Origin: an uncultured Actinomycetes bacterium
Lineage (GTDB): Bacteria > Actinomycetota > Acidimicrobiia > Acidimicrobiales > RAAP-2
DNA length: 32,644 nucleotides
NCBI GenBank assembly: GCA_903900235.1
Contig: CAIUMH010000029.1
Span: forward strand, 1 to 32,644
Direction: 5' to 3'
Each line of letters opens with the position of its first letter. Positions within the stretch are counted from its first letter, which is position 1. A program made the position numbers and the translations under genes. The notes under the pieces were generated by a model. The model made no database searches and was not told the origin of the DNA. It saw nothing but the letters and a program-made list of their open reading frames with translations. This document shows positions 18,870-26,753 of this stretch, one piece after another.

Positions 18870-19606
18870 TGTCGGCGCCCTTCGTCGAGGTCATGGTTCA
18901 CTGGCCTGACCGTACCCGCACGGAGCGCACTGAGGAGCACACCGGCGGCCACGGCGGCTGTCTCGGTCCTCAGCACCTGGCCCGCAAGGCCCACCGGAGT
19001 GATCCCTCGGTCTGTCTCTTTGTCGCTCCAACCTCCCTCGGGGCCGATGGCGATGATCTGTTCGCCACCAGTGAGCGGTGGGCCCCCGATTGTCCCAAGC
19101 GCCATCGGGGCACCCTCGGCGACGAGGTCATCGATCCGCAGTGGACCTTCGATGACCGGCAGCCAGACCCGACGGGCCTGACAGGCCGCCTCTCGAGCGA
19201 TGCGGCGCCACCGTTCGAGCGCTCGTTCAGCGGCCTCGGGCCTCCACCGCACCGTTGCTCGGTCCGTGACCAGCGCCACGATGCGATCCACGCCGAGCTC
19301 GGTCAGCTTGGCCACCGCCCAGTCGGAGCGATCGCCCTTGACGGGGGCGAAGGCCACCGTCGTCGGCGGCCCGCTCCGCTCTTCAACGATGTGCTCGCCG
19401 ATCGGGCGGACATCACCCTCGGCCACCTCACCGAGGCGCCATGAACCACGCCCGTCGGTGAGGACGACATGCTCGCCGTCACGCAGGCGTCGGACCACCA
19501 GGAGGTGCCGACGATCCTCCTCATCAAGCACCGGTGCATCGAGGTCCTCGACGATGGCCTGCGCCGCAGCAGCCGCACGCCTCTCAAGTCCAGTCAGGGC
19601 CGTCAA
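18866..19606 (-). CDS. rsmE: 16S rRNA (uracil-1498-N3)-methyltransferase RsmE
   Basis: RsmE is a SPOUT-fold enzyme that methylates U1498 of 16S rRNA. The 246-residue protein has an N-terminal PUA-like domain (HLLVVRRLRDGEHVVLTDG) and SPOUT motifs AKLTELGVDRIVALVTDRA, REAACQARRVWLP, IAIGPEGGWSDKE and GQVLRTETAAVAA (knot). The start is an uncommon TTG at 19606. It is chosen because it overlaps the dnaJ stop by four bases (TTGA), in line with the other junctions in this operon. The stop overlaps the HIT gene by four bases. Confidence 0.94.
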   Translation of the reverse strand: MTALTGLERRAAAAAQAIVEDLDAPVLDEEDRRHLLVVRRLRDGEHVVLTDGRGSWRLGEVAEGDVRPIGEHIVEERSGPPTTVAFAPVKGDRSDWAVAKLTELGVDRIVALVTDRATVRWRPEAAERALERWRRIAREAACQARRVWLPVIEGPLRIDDLVAEGAPMALGTIGGPPLTGGEQIIAIGPEGGWSDKETDRGITPVGLAGQVLRTETAAVAAGVLLSALRAGTVRPVNHDLDEGRRQ

Positions 19607-20709
19607 CTGAAGGCTGACCGGATCCGTGACACCACACCCTTGTGACGCTCGGGCGGAGCGAGATGCTCCCCACGAATGGCGGCGAGCTCGCTGAGCAACT
19701 CCACCTCACGGTCGGTCAGGTCCTCAGGAGTCGCCACTTGGACGTGGACATGCAGGTCGCCACGTCCCCGGCCTCGCAGGTGGGTGACGCCGAGTCCTCG
19801 CTGTCGCAGGATCGTTCCCGACTGCGTGCCCGGGTCAATCGCCACGTCCACCGTGCCGTCAAGGGTCTCGACGGCGATCTCGGTGCCAATCGCCACCTGG
19901 GCCATCCCGAGGTGGACCACTGAGTGCAGATCATCCCCGACGCGCTCGAATCGCGGGTCCGGAGTCACGTCGACGTGGACGTACAGCGACCCCGGTGGTC
20001 CGCCTCTCGGCCCCGCCGCTCCTCGTCCATCGAGCCGCAGGGTCGTGCCGCTCTCGACCCCGGCCGGGACGTCGATGGTCAGGGTCCGCTCCTCGGTCAC
20101 CCGTCCATCGCCGCGACAGCGGCCACAGGGCGACCCGATGATCTGTCCCATCCCCTGGCACCGTCCGCAGGGCGAGGACGTAATCATCTGGCCGAGCAGC
20201 GACTGACGTACCCGTCGCACCTCGCCAGCGCCTCCGCACTCGGCGCACACCTCAGGGGTGGTTCCGGCCTCCGCCCCTGAACCACCGCAATCTCCGCACG
20301 CCACCGGGACCCGGATCGTGAGGTCCTCGGCGGAACCGAATGCCGCCTCTGTCAGCGTGAGGGTGACCACTGTCTCCATGTCAGCACCGGCCATGGGGCC
20401 ACGGCGACCCTGGTTGGGGTGCGCCTGCCCGAAGAAGGCATCGAAGATGTCGCCGAAGCCACCGCCTGCTCCGAAGGGGTTGCCGCCCATCTGGGGGCCA
20501 CCGTCTCCGTAGCGGTCATACTGCTGCCGCTTGGCGGGATCAGAGAGGACCTCGTAGGCAGCGGAAACCTTCTTGAACCGATCTTCGGCCGCTGGATCAG
20601 GGTTGGCATCAGGGTGGAGTTCTCGCGCCAGCCGCCGATACGACTTTTTGATCTCCTCAGGGCTGGCATCGGACGCCACCTCGAGGAGCTCATAGAGCTC
20701 AGCCGGCAT
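19603..20709 (-). CDS. dnaJ: Chaperone protein DnaJ (DnaJ2 type)
   Basis: DnaJ stimulates the ATPase of DnaK and delivers unfolded substrates. The 368-residue protein has a J-domain (LYELLEVASDASPEEIKKSY, HPD at 32-34), a Gly/Phe linker (PFGAGGGFGDIFDAFFG) and four zinc-binding repeats (CGDCGGSG, CAECGGAG, CGRCQGMG, CGRCRGDG). It ends with the C-terminal substrate-binding domains. It starts at ATG 20709, overlapping the end of hrcA by 11 bases. Pairing with hrcA is the usual context of actinobacterial dnaJ2. It should be controlled by the HrcA/CIRCE operator before hrcA. Confidence 0.96.
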   Translation of the reverse strand: MPAELYELLEVASDASPEEIKKSYRRLARELHPDANPDPAAEDRFKKVSAAYEVLSDPAKRQQYDRYGDGGPQMGGNPFGAGGGFGDIFDAFFGQAHPNQGRRGPMAGADMETVVTLTLTEAAFGSAEDLTIRVPVACGDCGGSGAEAGTTPEVCAECGGAGEVRRVRQSLLGQMITSSPCGRCQGMGQIIGSPCGRCRGDGRVTEERTLTIDVPAGVESGTTLRLDGRGAAGPRGGPPGSLYVHVDVTPDPRFERVGDDLHSVVHLGMAQVAIGTEIAVETLDGTVDVAIDPGTQSGTILRQRGLGVTHLRGRGRGDLHVHVQVATPEDLTDREVELLSELAAIRGEHLAPPERHKGVVSRIRSAFS

Positions 20710-21781
20710 CGGTCGTCCCTTCGCTGCGGTGCTGGTCCTCACCAAGGTGTCGGCTCAGTTGTCGTCCGACGACCTCTGCGGCGGCCATGGCCGCGGGGTA
20801 GTTCATCCGGGTCGGGCCGAGGAGCCCGACGGCACCGGCCTGCTGTCCTTCAAGGTGGACCGGAGCAACAACGACCGCGCATGACGCCAGGGGCTCAAAT
20901 CCATGCTCGGAACCGATGGCCACCGACAGCCCGGACTCAAGGACGTCGCGCAGCAGTGACACCACCACGAGCTCTTGCTCGAGGATCGACAGCACACCCC
21001 TGACAGTCTCAATGGCGTCGAACGAGCCCGCCAAACGGGAGGGTCCGCCGACGAAGAGCGGCTCGTGGTCAGCCGAACGGCCCACTCCGGCGATCAGCGC
21101 GGCAGCTCGCTCACAGATGATGTCAACCGAAGGGTCACCACTCGCCGGTGCTGCCGCAAGGTCATGGAGTGCGGTGCCATTCCACGCCGCATCGAGGATC
21201 TGGGTGGCCCGCTGGAGTTCCTCTGACGTCACCGTCTCCGATATCTCGATGGCCCGATTCTCGACTCCCCCATCGGAGAGGACCAGCACCACGGTGGCCC
21301 GGATCGACGAGAGACCCACCACCTGCACCGAGCGGACGGTGGCCTGTTCGTGCGATGGACCCACCACCACGGCCGCGTAGGACGTGAGGTCCGAAAGCAG
21401 CGAGCTCGTGCGCTCGAGCATCTCCTCAATTCCCCCTTGGGCCTCAGTGAAGAAGGTCGAGACCTGCTGGTGCTGGGCAGGACCGAGCACACCGGGAGTG
21501 CTGAGGTGATCGACGAAGAAGCGATATCCCTTGTCAGTCGGGATCCGTCCGGCCGAGGTGTGCGGCTGAACCAGATAGCCGTCACGCTCGAGCGCCACCA
21601 TCTCGGAGCGGATGGTGGCGGAAGAGACCGCCACTCCGGAGGCCTGCGCCACATGGCTCGATCCCACGGGTTGAGCGGTGCCGATGTACTCAGTGACGAT
21701 CGCCTCGAGGATGGCAGCCTTGCGGCTGTCGAGTTCCTCGGGCTCGCGCTGAGCTCTGTGGGTGGGGTCAGGTGCGGTCAT
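20699..21781 (-). CDS. hrcA: Heat-inducible transcription repressor HrcA
   Basis: HrcA represses heat-shock genes by binding CIRCE operators, and its folding depends on GroEL. The 360-residue protein has an N-terminal winged helix (RKAAILEAIVTEYIGTAQPV, SSATIRSEMVALERDGYLVQ, HTSAGRIPTDKGYRFFVDHL). A GAF-like regulatory domain follows, with LGPTRMNYPAAMAAAEVVGR near the C-terminus. The start is ATG 21781. A CIRCE-like inverted repeat lies 8 bases upstream of that ATG, so the hrcA/dnaJ unit is probably autoregulated. No groES or groEL gene lies in this window. Confidence 0.96.
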   Translation of the reverse strand: MTAPDPTHRAQREPEELDSRKAAILEAIVTEYIGTAQPVGSSHVAQASGVAVSSATIRSEMVALERDGYLVQPHTSAGRIPTDKGYRFFVDHLSTPGVLGPAQHQQVSTFFTEAQGGIEEMLERTSSLLSDLTSYAAVVVGPSHEQATVRSVQVVGLSSIRATVVLVLSDGGVENRAIEISETVTSEELQRATQILDAAWNGTALHDLAAAPASGDPSVDIICERAAALIAGVGRSADHEPLFVGGPSRLAGSFDAIETVRGVLSILEQELVVVSLLRDVLESGLSVAIGSEHGFEPLASCAVVVAPVHLEGQQAGAVGLLGPTRMNYPAAMAAAEVVGRQLSRHLGEDQHRSEGTTDAG

Positions 21782-21789
21782 GGCGTGCT

Positions 21790-21816
21790 CTGGCAGTCGA
21801 GTCTACCGAGTGCCAG
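21790..21816 (-). promoter_or_regulatory. CIRCE-like HrcA operator with a -10-like hexamer in its spacer
   Basis: Read on the minus strand the site is CTGGCACTC, nine bases, GACTGCCAG. The consensus CIRCE is TTAGCACTC, N9, GAGTGCTAA. The two arms differ from a perfect inverted repeat at one position, and the spacer is exactly nine bases. Thirteen of the 18 arm positions match the consensus. The spacer (GGTAGACTC) contains TAGACT, a plausible -10, so bound HrcA would cover the core promoter. It sits 8 bases before the hrcA ATG. Confidence 0.8.
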
Positions 21817-21854
21817 ACCAGGCGGCACCAGCACCCAGGCGGGCCTCGTCCCGC

Positions 21855-23669
21855 TCAGTCCTCAAGACGGAGTGCAGAGATGAAGGCCTCCTGAGGGACC
21901 TCTACGCGTCCGATGTTCTTCATCTTCTTCTTGCCCTCCTTCTGCTTCTCGAGGAGCTTGCGCTTCCGGGTGATGTCCCCGCCGTAGCACTTGGCCAGTA
22001 CGTCCTTGCGCTTGGCCTTCACAGTCTCGCGACTGATGACCCGCCCGCCGATGGCTGCCTGGATCGGCACGTCGAACATCTGGCGCGGGATCAGCTCCTT
22101 CAGTCGCTCGGCCATCCGCTTGCCATAGGTCTCTGCCGAGGAGCGGTGCACGATGGTCGAGAAGGCATCCACAGAGACATGGTTGATCAAGATGTCGACG
22201 CGGACGAGGTTCGAGGTCTGGTAGCCGGTGCGCTCGTAGTCGAGGCTGGCGTAGCCCTTGGTGCGGCTCTTGAGCTGGTCAAAGAAGTCGAGGACCACCT
22301 CGGCCATGGGGATCGAGTAGATCAGTTCGACCCGCTCAGGGCTCAGATAGTCCATCCGGTCCATCTCAGCTCGCCGACTCTGGCAGAGCTCCATGATCGC
22401 CCCGGTGTGCTCCGACGGGGAGAGAATCGTAATCTTGAGCATCGGCTCGTCGATGTGGTCGATTCGGCTCGCCTCAGGCAGCTCAGTGGGGTTGTCGACC
22501 ACCTTCTCGGTCCCGTCGGTCATGAAGGCCCGGTACACGACCGAGGGAGCCGTAGCGATGATGGAGAGGTTGAATTCCCGATCGAGGCGCTGCGTGATGA
22601 TCTCCATGTGGAGTAGCCCGAGAAAACCACACCGGAATCCGAACCCAAGCGCATGGCTCGACTCTGGCTCGAAGGTGAAGCTCGAGTCGTTGAGCTTGAG
22701 CTTCTCGAGCGAGTCCCGAAGGTCCGGGAGGTCGTCGCCGTCGATCGGATAGAGGCCGCAGAACACCATGGGCAGCGGATCCTGATAGCCAGCCAATGGT
22801 TCGTCAGACCCGTGATGGGCCGTGGTTACCGTCTCGCCCGAACGGGCTTCGCCGACGTCCTTGATGCCGGCAATCAGGTAGCCGACGTCGCCAGGGCCGA
22901 GGCTGGGCATCGGGATCGGCTCGGGGGTGCGAACCCCCATCTCTTCCACGTCGTGCACCGCTCCGGCCTGCATGAACCGCAGTCGATCCGTCGAGCGCAT
23001 GGTCCCCTCGACGATGCGAATCGACGAGACGACCCCGCGGTACTGATCAAAGCTCGAGTCGAAGATCAATCCCTGCAGCGGGGCGGTCGGATCGCCTGTC
23101 GGGGCCGGGATCCGCTCGATGATGGCTCGGAGTAGCTCAGGGATCCCTTCACCCGTCTTGGCGGAGATGGTGAGGATCTCTGCGGCATTGAGGCCGAGGA
23201 CCTGCTCGATCTCGGCCGCACAGCGCTCCGGGTCAGCGGCCGGCAGGTCGATCTTGTTGAGAACCGGAATGATCTCAAGGTCGTTCTCGAGGGCGAGGTA
23301 GCAATTGGCCAAGGTCTGGGCCTGGATGCCCTGAGAGGCGTCAACGAGCAGGACTGCCCCCTCGCACGCCGCCAGCGACCTCGAGACCTCGTAGCCAAAG
23401 TCGACGTGACCCGGGGTATCGATCAACTGGAGAGCGTGGCCCTCGAAGACGACCCGAACGTTTTGCGCCTTGATCGTGATCCCACGCTCGCGCTCAATAT
23501 CCATCGAGTCGAGGTACTGGGCACGCATGTCTCGGGCGTCGACCGCACCCGTGATCTCGAGGATCCGATCCGACAGCGTCGACTTGCCGTGGTCGACGTG
23601 GCTGATAATCGAAAAGTTCCGGATCTTCTCGATTTCGAAGGCATTGGCAGCAGGACGAGAGGGAGTCAC
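21855..23669 (-). CDS. lepA: Elongation factor 4 (LepA), ribosomal back-translocation GTPase
   Basis: LepA is a translational GTPase that affects initiation, back-translocation and 30S biogenesis. The 604-residue protein has G1 SHVDHGKS (23-30), switch I ERGITIK (61-67), G3 DTPGH (84-88) and G4 NKID (138-141). It ends with the LepA-specific C-terminal domain ([20 protein letters not shown] followed by a Lys-rich run). The start is GTG at 23669, with no good Shine-Dalgarno sequence; TACGCT nine bases upstream could serve as a -10. It is divergent from rpsT and separated from hrcA by 73 bases. Confidence 0.97.
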   Translation of the reverse strand: MTPSRPAANAFEIEKIRNFSIISHVDHGKSTLSDRILEITGAVDARDMRAQYLDSMDIERERGITIKAQNVRVVFEGHALQLIDTPGHVDFGYEVSRSLAACEGAVLLVDASQGIQAQTLANCYLALENDLEIIPVLNKIDLPAADPERCAAEIEQVLGLNAAEILTISAKTGEGIPELLRAIIERIPAPTGDPTAPLQGLIFDSSFDQYRGVVSSIRIVEGTMRSTDRLRFMQAGAVHDVEEMGVRTPEPIPMPSLGPGDVGYLIAGIKDVGEARSGETVTTAHHGSDEPLAGYQDPLPMVFCGLYPIDGDDLPDLRDSLEKLKLNDSSFTFEPESSHALGFGFRCGFLGLLHMEIITQRLDREFNLSIIATAPSVVYRAFMTDGTEKVVDNPTELPEASRIDHIDEPMLKITILSPSEHTGAIMELCQSRRAEMDRMDYLSPERVELIYSIPMAEVVLDFFDQLKSRTKGYASLDYERTGYQTSNLVRVDILINHVSVDAFSTIVHRSSAETYGKRMAERLKELIPRQMFDVPIQAAIGGRVISRETVKAKRKDVLAKCYGGDITRKRKLLEKQKEGKKKMKNIGRVEVPQEAFISALRLED

Positions 23670-23695
23670 GATGGCCCAAGCGTACCGGTGCCGGC

Positions 23696-23729
23696 GAGGG
23701 TCGCCGACCTCGTGGTGAGGGTCGCCGAC
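23696..23729. repeat. Pair of 13-base direct repeats between lepA and rpsT
   Basis: GAGGGTCGCCGAC occurs at 23696-23708 and again at 23717-23729, so the copies are offset by 21 bases (two helical turns). A partial third copy, TCGCCGAC, is at 23760-23767. They sit in the 186-base divergent promoter region of lepA and rpsT and do not belong to either coding sequence. A protein-binding role is an inference. Confidence 0.6.
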
Positions 23730-23855
23730 ACCAGATGATGCTTCCCGTTCCCAAGTCGATCGCCGACTCCAGCCAGTACTGCTACCATTGGACCTTCGCA
23801 GCCGCCGGCAACGACGGCCTGCTCCCCCAGCTGGAACAAGAACTTCGAGGATCTC

Positions 23856-24119
23856 GTGGCAAACATCAAGAGCCAGATCAAGCGCAACCGTCAGAATGAG
23901 CGTCTTCGCCTCGCCAACAAGGCGGTTCGCTCCGAGATGAAGACCCGCACCAAGGCCGCCGTGGCAACTGCCGAGGCTGGCTCTGAGGAGGCCGTTGAGG
24001 CCCTGCGGCTGGCGGTCAAGCGCATCGACAAGGCTGCCGCCTCAGGCGTCATCCACAAGAATCAGGCGTCCAACCGCAAGCGCCGCCTGATGCGTCAGAT
24101 CAACTCAATCAGCGCCTGA
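23856..24119 (+). CDS. rpsT: 30S ribosomal protein S20
   Basis: S20 is a primary 16S rRNA-binding protein of the small subunit. The 87-residue protein is basic and helical, with the family start [20 protein letters not shown] and end [16 protein letters not shown]. The start is GTG at 23856, preceded by a good Shine-Dalgarno sequence (GAGGA at 23847-23851). Unlike many genes here it therefore has a leader. TACCAT at 23783-23788 is a possible -10 giving a leader of about 60 bases, in which S20 autoregulation could act. The gene is followed at once by a perfect eight-pair hairpin. Confidence 0.97.
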   Translation: MANIKSQIKRNRQNERLRLANKAVRSEMKTRTKAAVATAEAGSEEAVEALRLAVKRIDKAAASGVIHKNQASNRKRRLMRQINSISA

Positions 24120-24123
24120 TCCA

Positions 24124-24142
24124 ACGTCGCCCTTGGCGACGT
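24124..24142. terminator. Hairpin terminator of rpsT, shared with the convergent sulfotransferase
   Basis: ACGTCGCC (24124-24131) pairs perfectly with GGCGACGT (24135-24142) around a CTT loop, five bases after the rpsT stop and directly next to the stop codon of the convergent sulfotransferase gene. There is no T-run, but strong hairpins lacking one are common in high-GC actinobacteria. The hairpin can act on both strands. Confidence 0.7.
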
Positions 24143-24143
24143 C

Positions 24144-25043
24144 TCAGCGGTAGCCGTACCACTGCCGGAGCGGCGTCGTGATTCTCTCCACCTTGCGCCT
24201 CGCGTCCTGGCTGAGTTCCGTTCTCCAACGATCATCGAGCGCGATCACCCGCTCCCTTCGCTCGAATCGACCAGGGTTCCCCCCCGTTGAGTGTGTTGCC
24301 TCAAGCAGCACCGTCGATGGCGCGACAAACGCCGGGGAGCCGGTCGGTTCCCCGAGGAAGCTCAGCAGCTGATCAACCACCGCCTCGGGTTCGACAGCGA
24401 AGCGCTCATAGGACTCCCTCAGGTAGGTGTCGGCCCCCCTGCGGACGAAGGTCTCGGTGGCTAGGGCTCGAGTCATCCATGCCCTCGCCACGGCACCAGG
24501 ATCCCTCGTTTCGAGATGGTGGGTCCCGGACGGATCAACCTTGCGACTCCCCCACGACGCTGCGACTGCCCTCGGGTCCCTCGTCAGATGCACGACACGC
24601 ACGTCGAGGTCGCTCATCGACTCGACCACCATCGCCGGGCCCGGCATCTTCGAGCTATCGACGATCACGCGAGCACCCGTCACGTCGACGATTGCTGCAT
24701 AGAGCCGCGCGAGCCGATCGGCATAGGCATCTATGCCGGCGCGCCCCATGCGCAACTGCGTCCAGAGCTTCGCCGAACCACGAGCTCGGCCGATCCTGGC
24801 GATGGTGGCGAGCATTACCGGATCAGGGTCGAGGACGCCGGGAGCCGCATCGGCCACCGCCCCCCAGAACCGGCAGTCGACCAGTTCACTACCGCAGCCA
24901 CACCGACGACCGGGCTCTCCAATCACTCGCCAGACCTTCCACACCTCGCCCACGTCGACGACACCTTGCGACTGACCCAGCACTGAGGCAAGCAGCGTCG
25001 ATCCAGACCGTCCGGCACCCGCGATGTAGAGGATGCTGGTCAT
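24144..25043 (-). CDS. Sulfotransferase family protein (PAPS-dependent type), copy 1
   Basis: Sulfotransferases move a sulfate group from PAPS to hydroxyl or amino groups. The 299-residue protein has the 5'-phosphosulfate loop YIAGAGRSGSTLLASVLGQ (8-18 core), a RCGCG motif (48-51) with Cys57 just before FW, and the 3'-phosphate region VIVDSSKMPG plus VVHLTRDPRAVAASWGSRK. It ends in WYGYR. The start at ATG 25043 overlaps the glycosyltransferase stop by four bases (ATGA), so the two are co-translated. A longer in-frame reading through the glycosyltransferase is a shadow. A clear paralogue lies at 26754-27671. The substrate cannot be read from sequence; a glycan or lipid made with the neighbouring glycosyltransferase is plausible. 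Confidence 0.85.
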   Translation of the reverse strand: MTSILYIAGAGRSGSTLLASVLGQSQGVVDVGEVWKVWRVIGEPGRRCGCGSELVDCRFWGAVADAAPGVLDPDPVMLATIARIGRARGSAKLWTQLRMGRAGIDAYADRLARLYAAIVDVTGARVIVDSSKMPGPAMVVESMSDLDVRVVHLTRDPRAVAASWGSRKVDPSGTHHLETRDPGAVARAWMTRALATETFVRRGADTYLRESYERFAVEPEAVVDQLLSFLGEPTGSPAFVAPSTVLLEATHSTGGNPGRFERRERVIALDDRWRTELSQDARRKVERITTPLRQWYGYR

Positions 25044-26011
25044 GCTCCCCCCCGGCGAACCAGAGGCGGCCATGACGGCCGCCAGGCCGGCAGCGGCCAG
25101 CACAGCAGGCCCCAGAGCGAGAATCCACCGGCGATGGCCAGGTCGAGAAGGCCGACAAGCCCACTCTTGGGACCTCCACCCGTCGACACCGAACGAAGAC
25201 GTGGCAGAACGAGGCGCAGGTAGGCCTGACCCTGGGCGCGGCCGACCTCCGGCCGAAATGACCGTGGCATCTGTCGCACGATCCCGAGCCTCGTTATCAG
25301 GCGATGACGAGTATTCCGTTCGATGGTGGAGCGTGATCCGGGTCGTTTGAGATATGCCAGAACTGCCGCATCGACGACGGCGATCGGCCCTTGGGTGGCC
25401 GAGCGCATCACCATTTCGAAGTCCTCGGAGCGTCCGACGCCTGACAGGCCCTCGTGCCAACCCCCTACGGTCCAGACTGCCTCGGCATTGAGCAGTATTG
25501 CTCCCGGGGGTGGATTGAACGTCCGACGAGGGAGGAGACCGAGGTCCAGAGGGCGCTCCGGGTAGCGGCGGAAAGCATCAGCCCGGTCGACCAGCCACGA
25601 AGAGGTCACGTCCTGGCCAGCCTCATCGACGTGGCGGAAGCCACCAAACACCCCGACAACCCCCTCGGATACACCGGCCAAGAGCGCTGCAAGGCCGCCA
25701 GGAAGAAGTTGATCGTCGCCGTCGAGAAACACCACCCAGGGAGCACTGGCCTCTTCGAGACCTGTATTTCGAGCCCCGCAGACCCCCTTGGCTCGCCGGT
25801 TCGCCACGATGCGAAGCCGCGGTTCAGAGGGGAACGCGGCCTGCAGGCGCGCGATCCCGTCATCAGGACTGGCGTCGTCAACGACGATCACCTCGAGCGA
25901 TACCGATTGGCCCAATGCGCTGGCGACACCATCTACGAGCCATTCGGCCACCCCGAAGGCAGGGATCACGACGGAGACATCGGGCACCGAACCCATCGCT
26001 CCAGCATCCAC
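25040..26011 (-). CDS. Glycosyltransferase family 2
   Basis: GT2 enzymes transfer a sugar from a nucleotide donor to a glycan or lipid acceptor. The 323-residue protein has VSVVIPAFGVAEWLVDGV near its N-terminus, VIVVDDASPDDG (42-52), CGARNTGLEEA (78-88) and the metal-binding DGDD (97-100). A downstream segment WHEGLSGVGRSEDFEMVMR carries the usual catalytic-type ED. A hydrophobic stretch near residues 285-312 could anchor it to the membrane. The start GTG 26011 has AGGAGGG nine bases upstream; an ATG at 25996 is the alternative. It is coupled to the following sulfotransferase by an ATGA overlap, suggesting that the sugar product is sulfated. Confidence 0.87.
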   Translation of the reverse strand: MDAGAMGSVPDVSVVIPAFGVAEWLVDGVASALGQSVSLEVIVVDDASPDDGIARLQAAFPSEPRLRIVANRRAKGVCGARNTGLEEASAPWVVFLDGDDQLLPGGLAALLAGVSEGVVGVFGGFRHVDEAGQDVTSSWLVDRADAFRRYPERPLDLGLLPRRTFNPPPGAILLNAEAVWTVGGWHEGLSGVGRSEDFEMVMRSATQGPIAVVDAAVLAYLKRPGSRSTIERNTRHRLITRLGIVRQMPRSFRPEVGRAQGQAYLRLVLPRLRSVSTGGGPKSGLVGLLDLAIAGGFSLWGLLCWPLPAWRPSWPPLVRRGGA

Positions 26012-26223
26012 GGCCCTGAACCCTCCTCATCGCTCCGCCGCCTCCCATGACGGACGCTGGTGAGTCTTGCACCTCATGGGCGTTCGCCTCTGATCATCGA
26101 ATCATCCACCTTGGGCTTTCACCGAGCGCGTGATGCTCCCGAGGTCACCCTGAGTTGGTCGGTCGGCCAGCCAGATCCGAAGCCGGTCCAACAATTTCGG
26201 CCAGGTGTCGACTCTGAGAGCGT

Positions 26224-26488
26224 GTGATCCATCTTGCGAGCGAGTCAGAAGTCACGACCGACATCATCACGTCGTGGCCTCTTCGCGTGACCCCACCCAT
26301 TCCCAGTGGACATCTGTCTCGGTCCATCTCGAACCCCGCGATGGCCGAACTCGCTCCCCAGATCCCCTCCAAAGCCACGTGGCATGGGGTCAAGGTCAGA
26401 GTGGCGGACCTCTTCGTGTGGGGACAGCAACGTGGTTATCGACCGCGACCTCAATGCGGCCATCACCCTGGCCCATTGGCAGCCCTAG
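26224..26488 (+). pseudogene. Decayed tnpB (IS200/IS605/IS607-type accessory nuclease) fragment
   Basis: In one frame the sequence reads EVTTDIITSW, then GHLSRSISNPAMAELAPQIP and SKATWHGVKVRVADLF. TnpB proteins have TTDI, RxLAR-I-D-GMAEF-RQ and YK-W-G-VADRF at this point. From about 26420 the similarity continues one frame over as NVVIDRDLNAAITLA, the usual TnpB C-terminal block. About 29 residues that would carry the zinc finger (CxxC pairs) between these two blocks are missing, and the reading frame changes there. The N-terminal RuvC half is not recognisable. It is therefore a non-functional C-terminal remnant. The family call comes from my own visual comparison with typical TnpB sequences. 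Confidence 0.7.
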
Positions 26489-26560
26489 GAGCCCACGCTC
26501 GGGAGGCGAGTGGAATCTCGGAGTGCCTAGCTAGTCGCAAGAGCCTGATCACATAGGAAC

Positions 26561-26581
26561 CTGCACTGCGAAGCGGTGCGG
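26561..26581 (+). repeat. Hairpin downstream of the tnpB relic
   Basis: GCACTGC and GCGGTGC form a seven-pair stem (one T-G wobble) around a GAA loop at 26563-26579, extendable by two weaker pairs. IS200/IS605 elements end in subterminal hairpins and tnpB 3' ends carry structured guide RNAs, so this could be a relic of the element's right end. It could equally be a chance structure. Confidence 0.3.
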
Positions 26582-26753
26582 ACGGAGCGGATCGTCACCC
26601 GCACAATGTCACGGAGACGCGGAGGACTCGTGGTCGGAACCGAGTACTCAGAAGGCACATCGGTCGGAGACGTCGGACCGTGAGCAAACGCCGCTGGGCC
26701 TCGTCGCTCCGTTGGTCACGGCAAACCAGTGAGTCCACCGAGGACACAGGCGG

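Larger units (their letters stand above)
26012..26753. other. Gene-poor 742-base gap holding a transposon relic
   Basis: This stretch separates the glycosyltransferase from the second sulfotransferase. The only recognisable content is the tnpB relic at 26224-26488, a hairpin at 26561-26581 and the Shine-Dalgarno sequence of the glycosyltransferase at 26021-26027. I see no intact gene, tRNA or CRISPR repeats in 26028-26223 or 26582-26753. Confidence 0.7.

Noticed and set aside
24144-25460. Extended 438-residue reading of sulfotransferase copy 1
   Set aside because: The extra 139 residues are an out-of-frame reading of the glycosyltransferase gene; the true start is the ATG at 25043 next to the P-loop.
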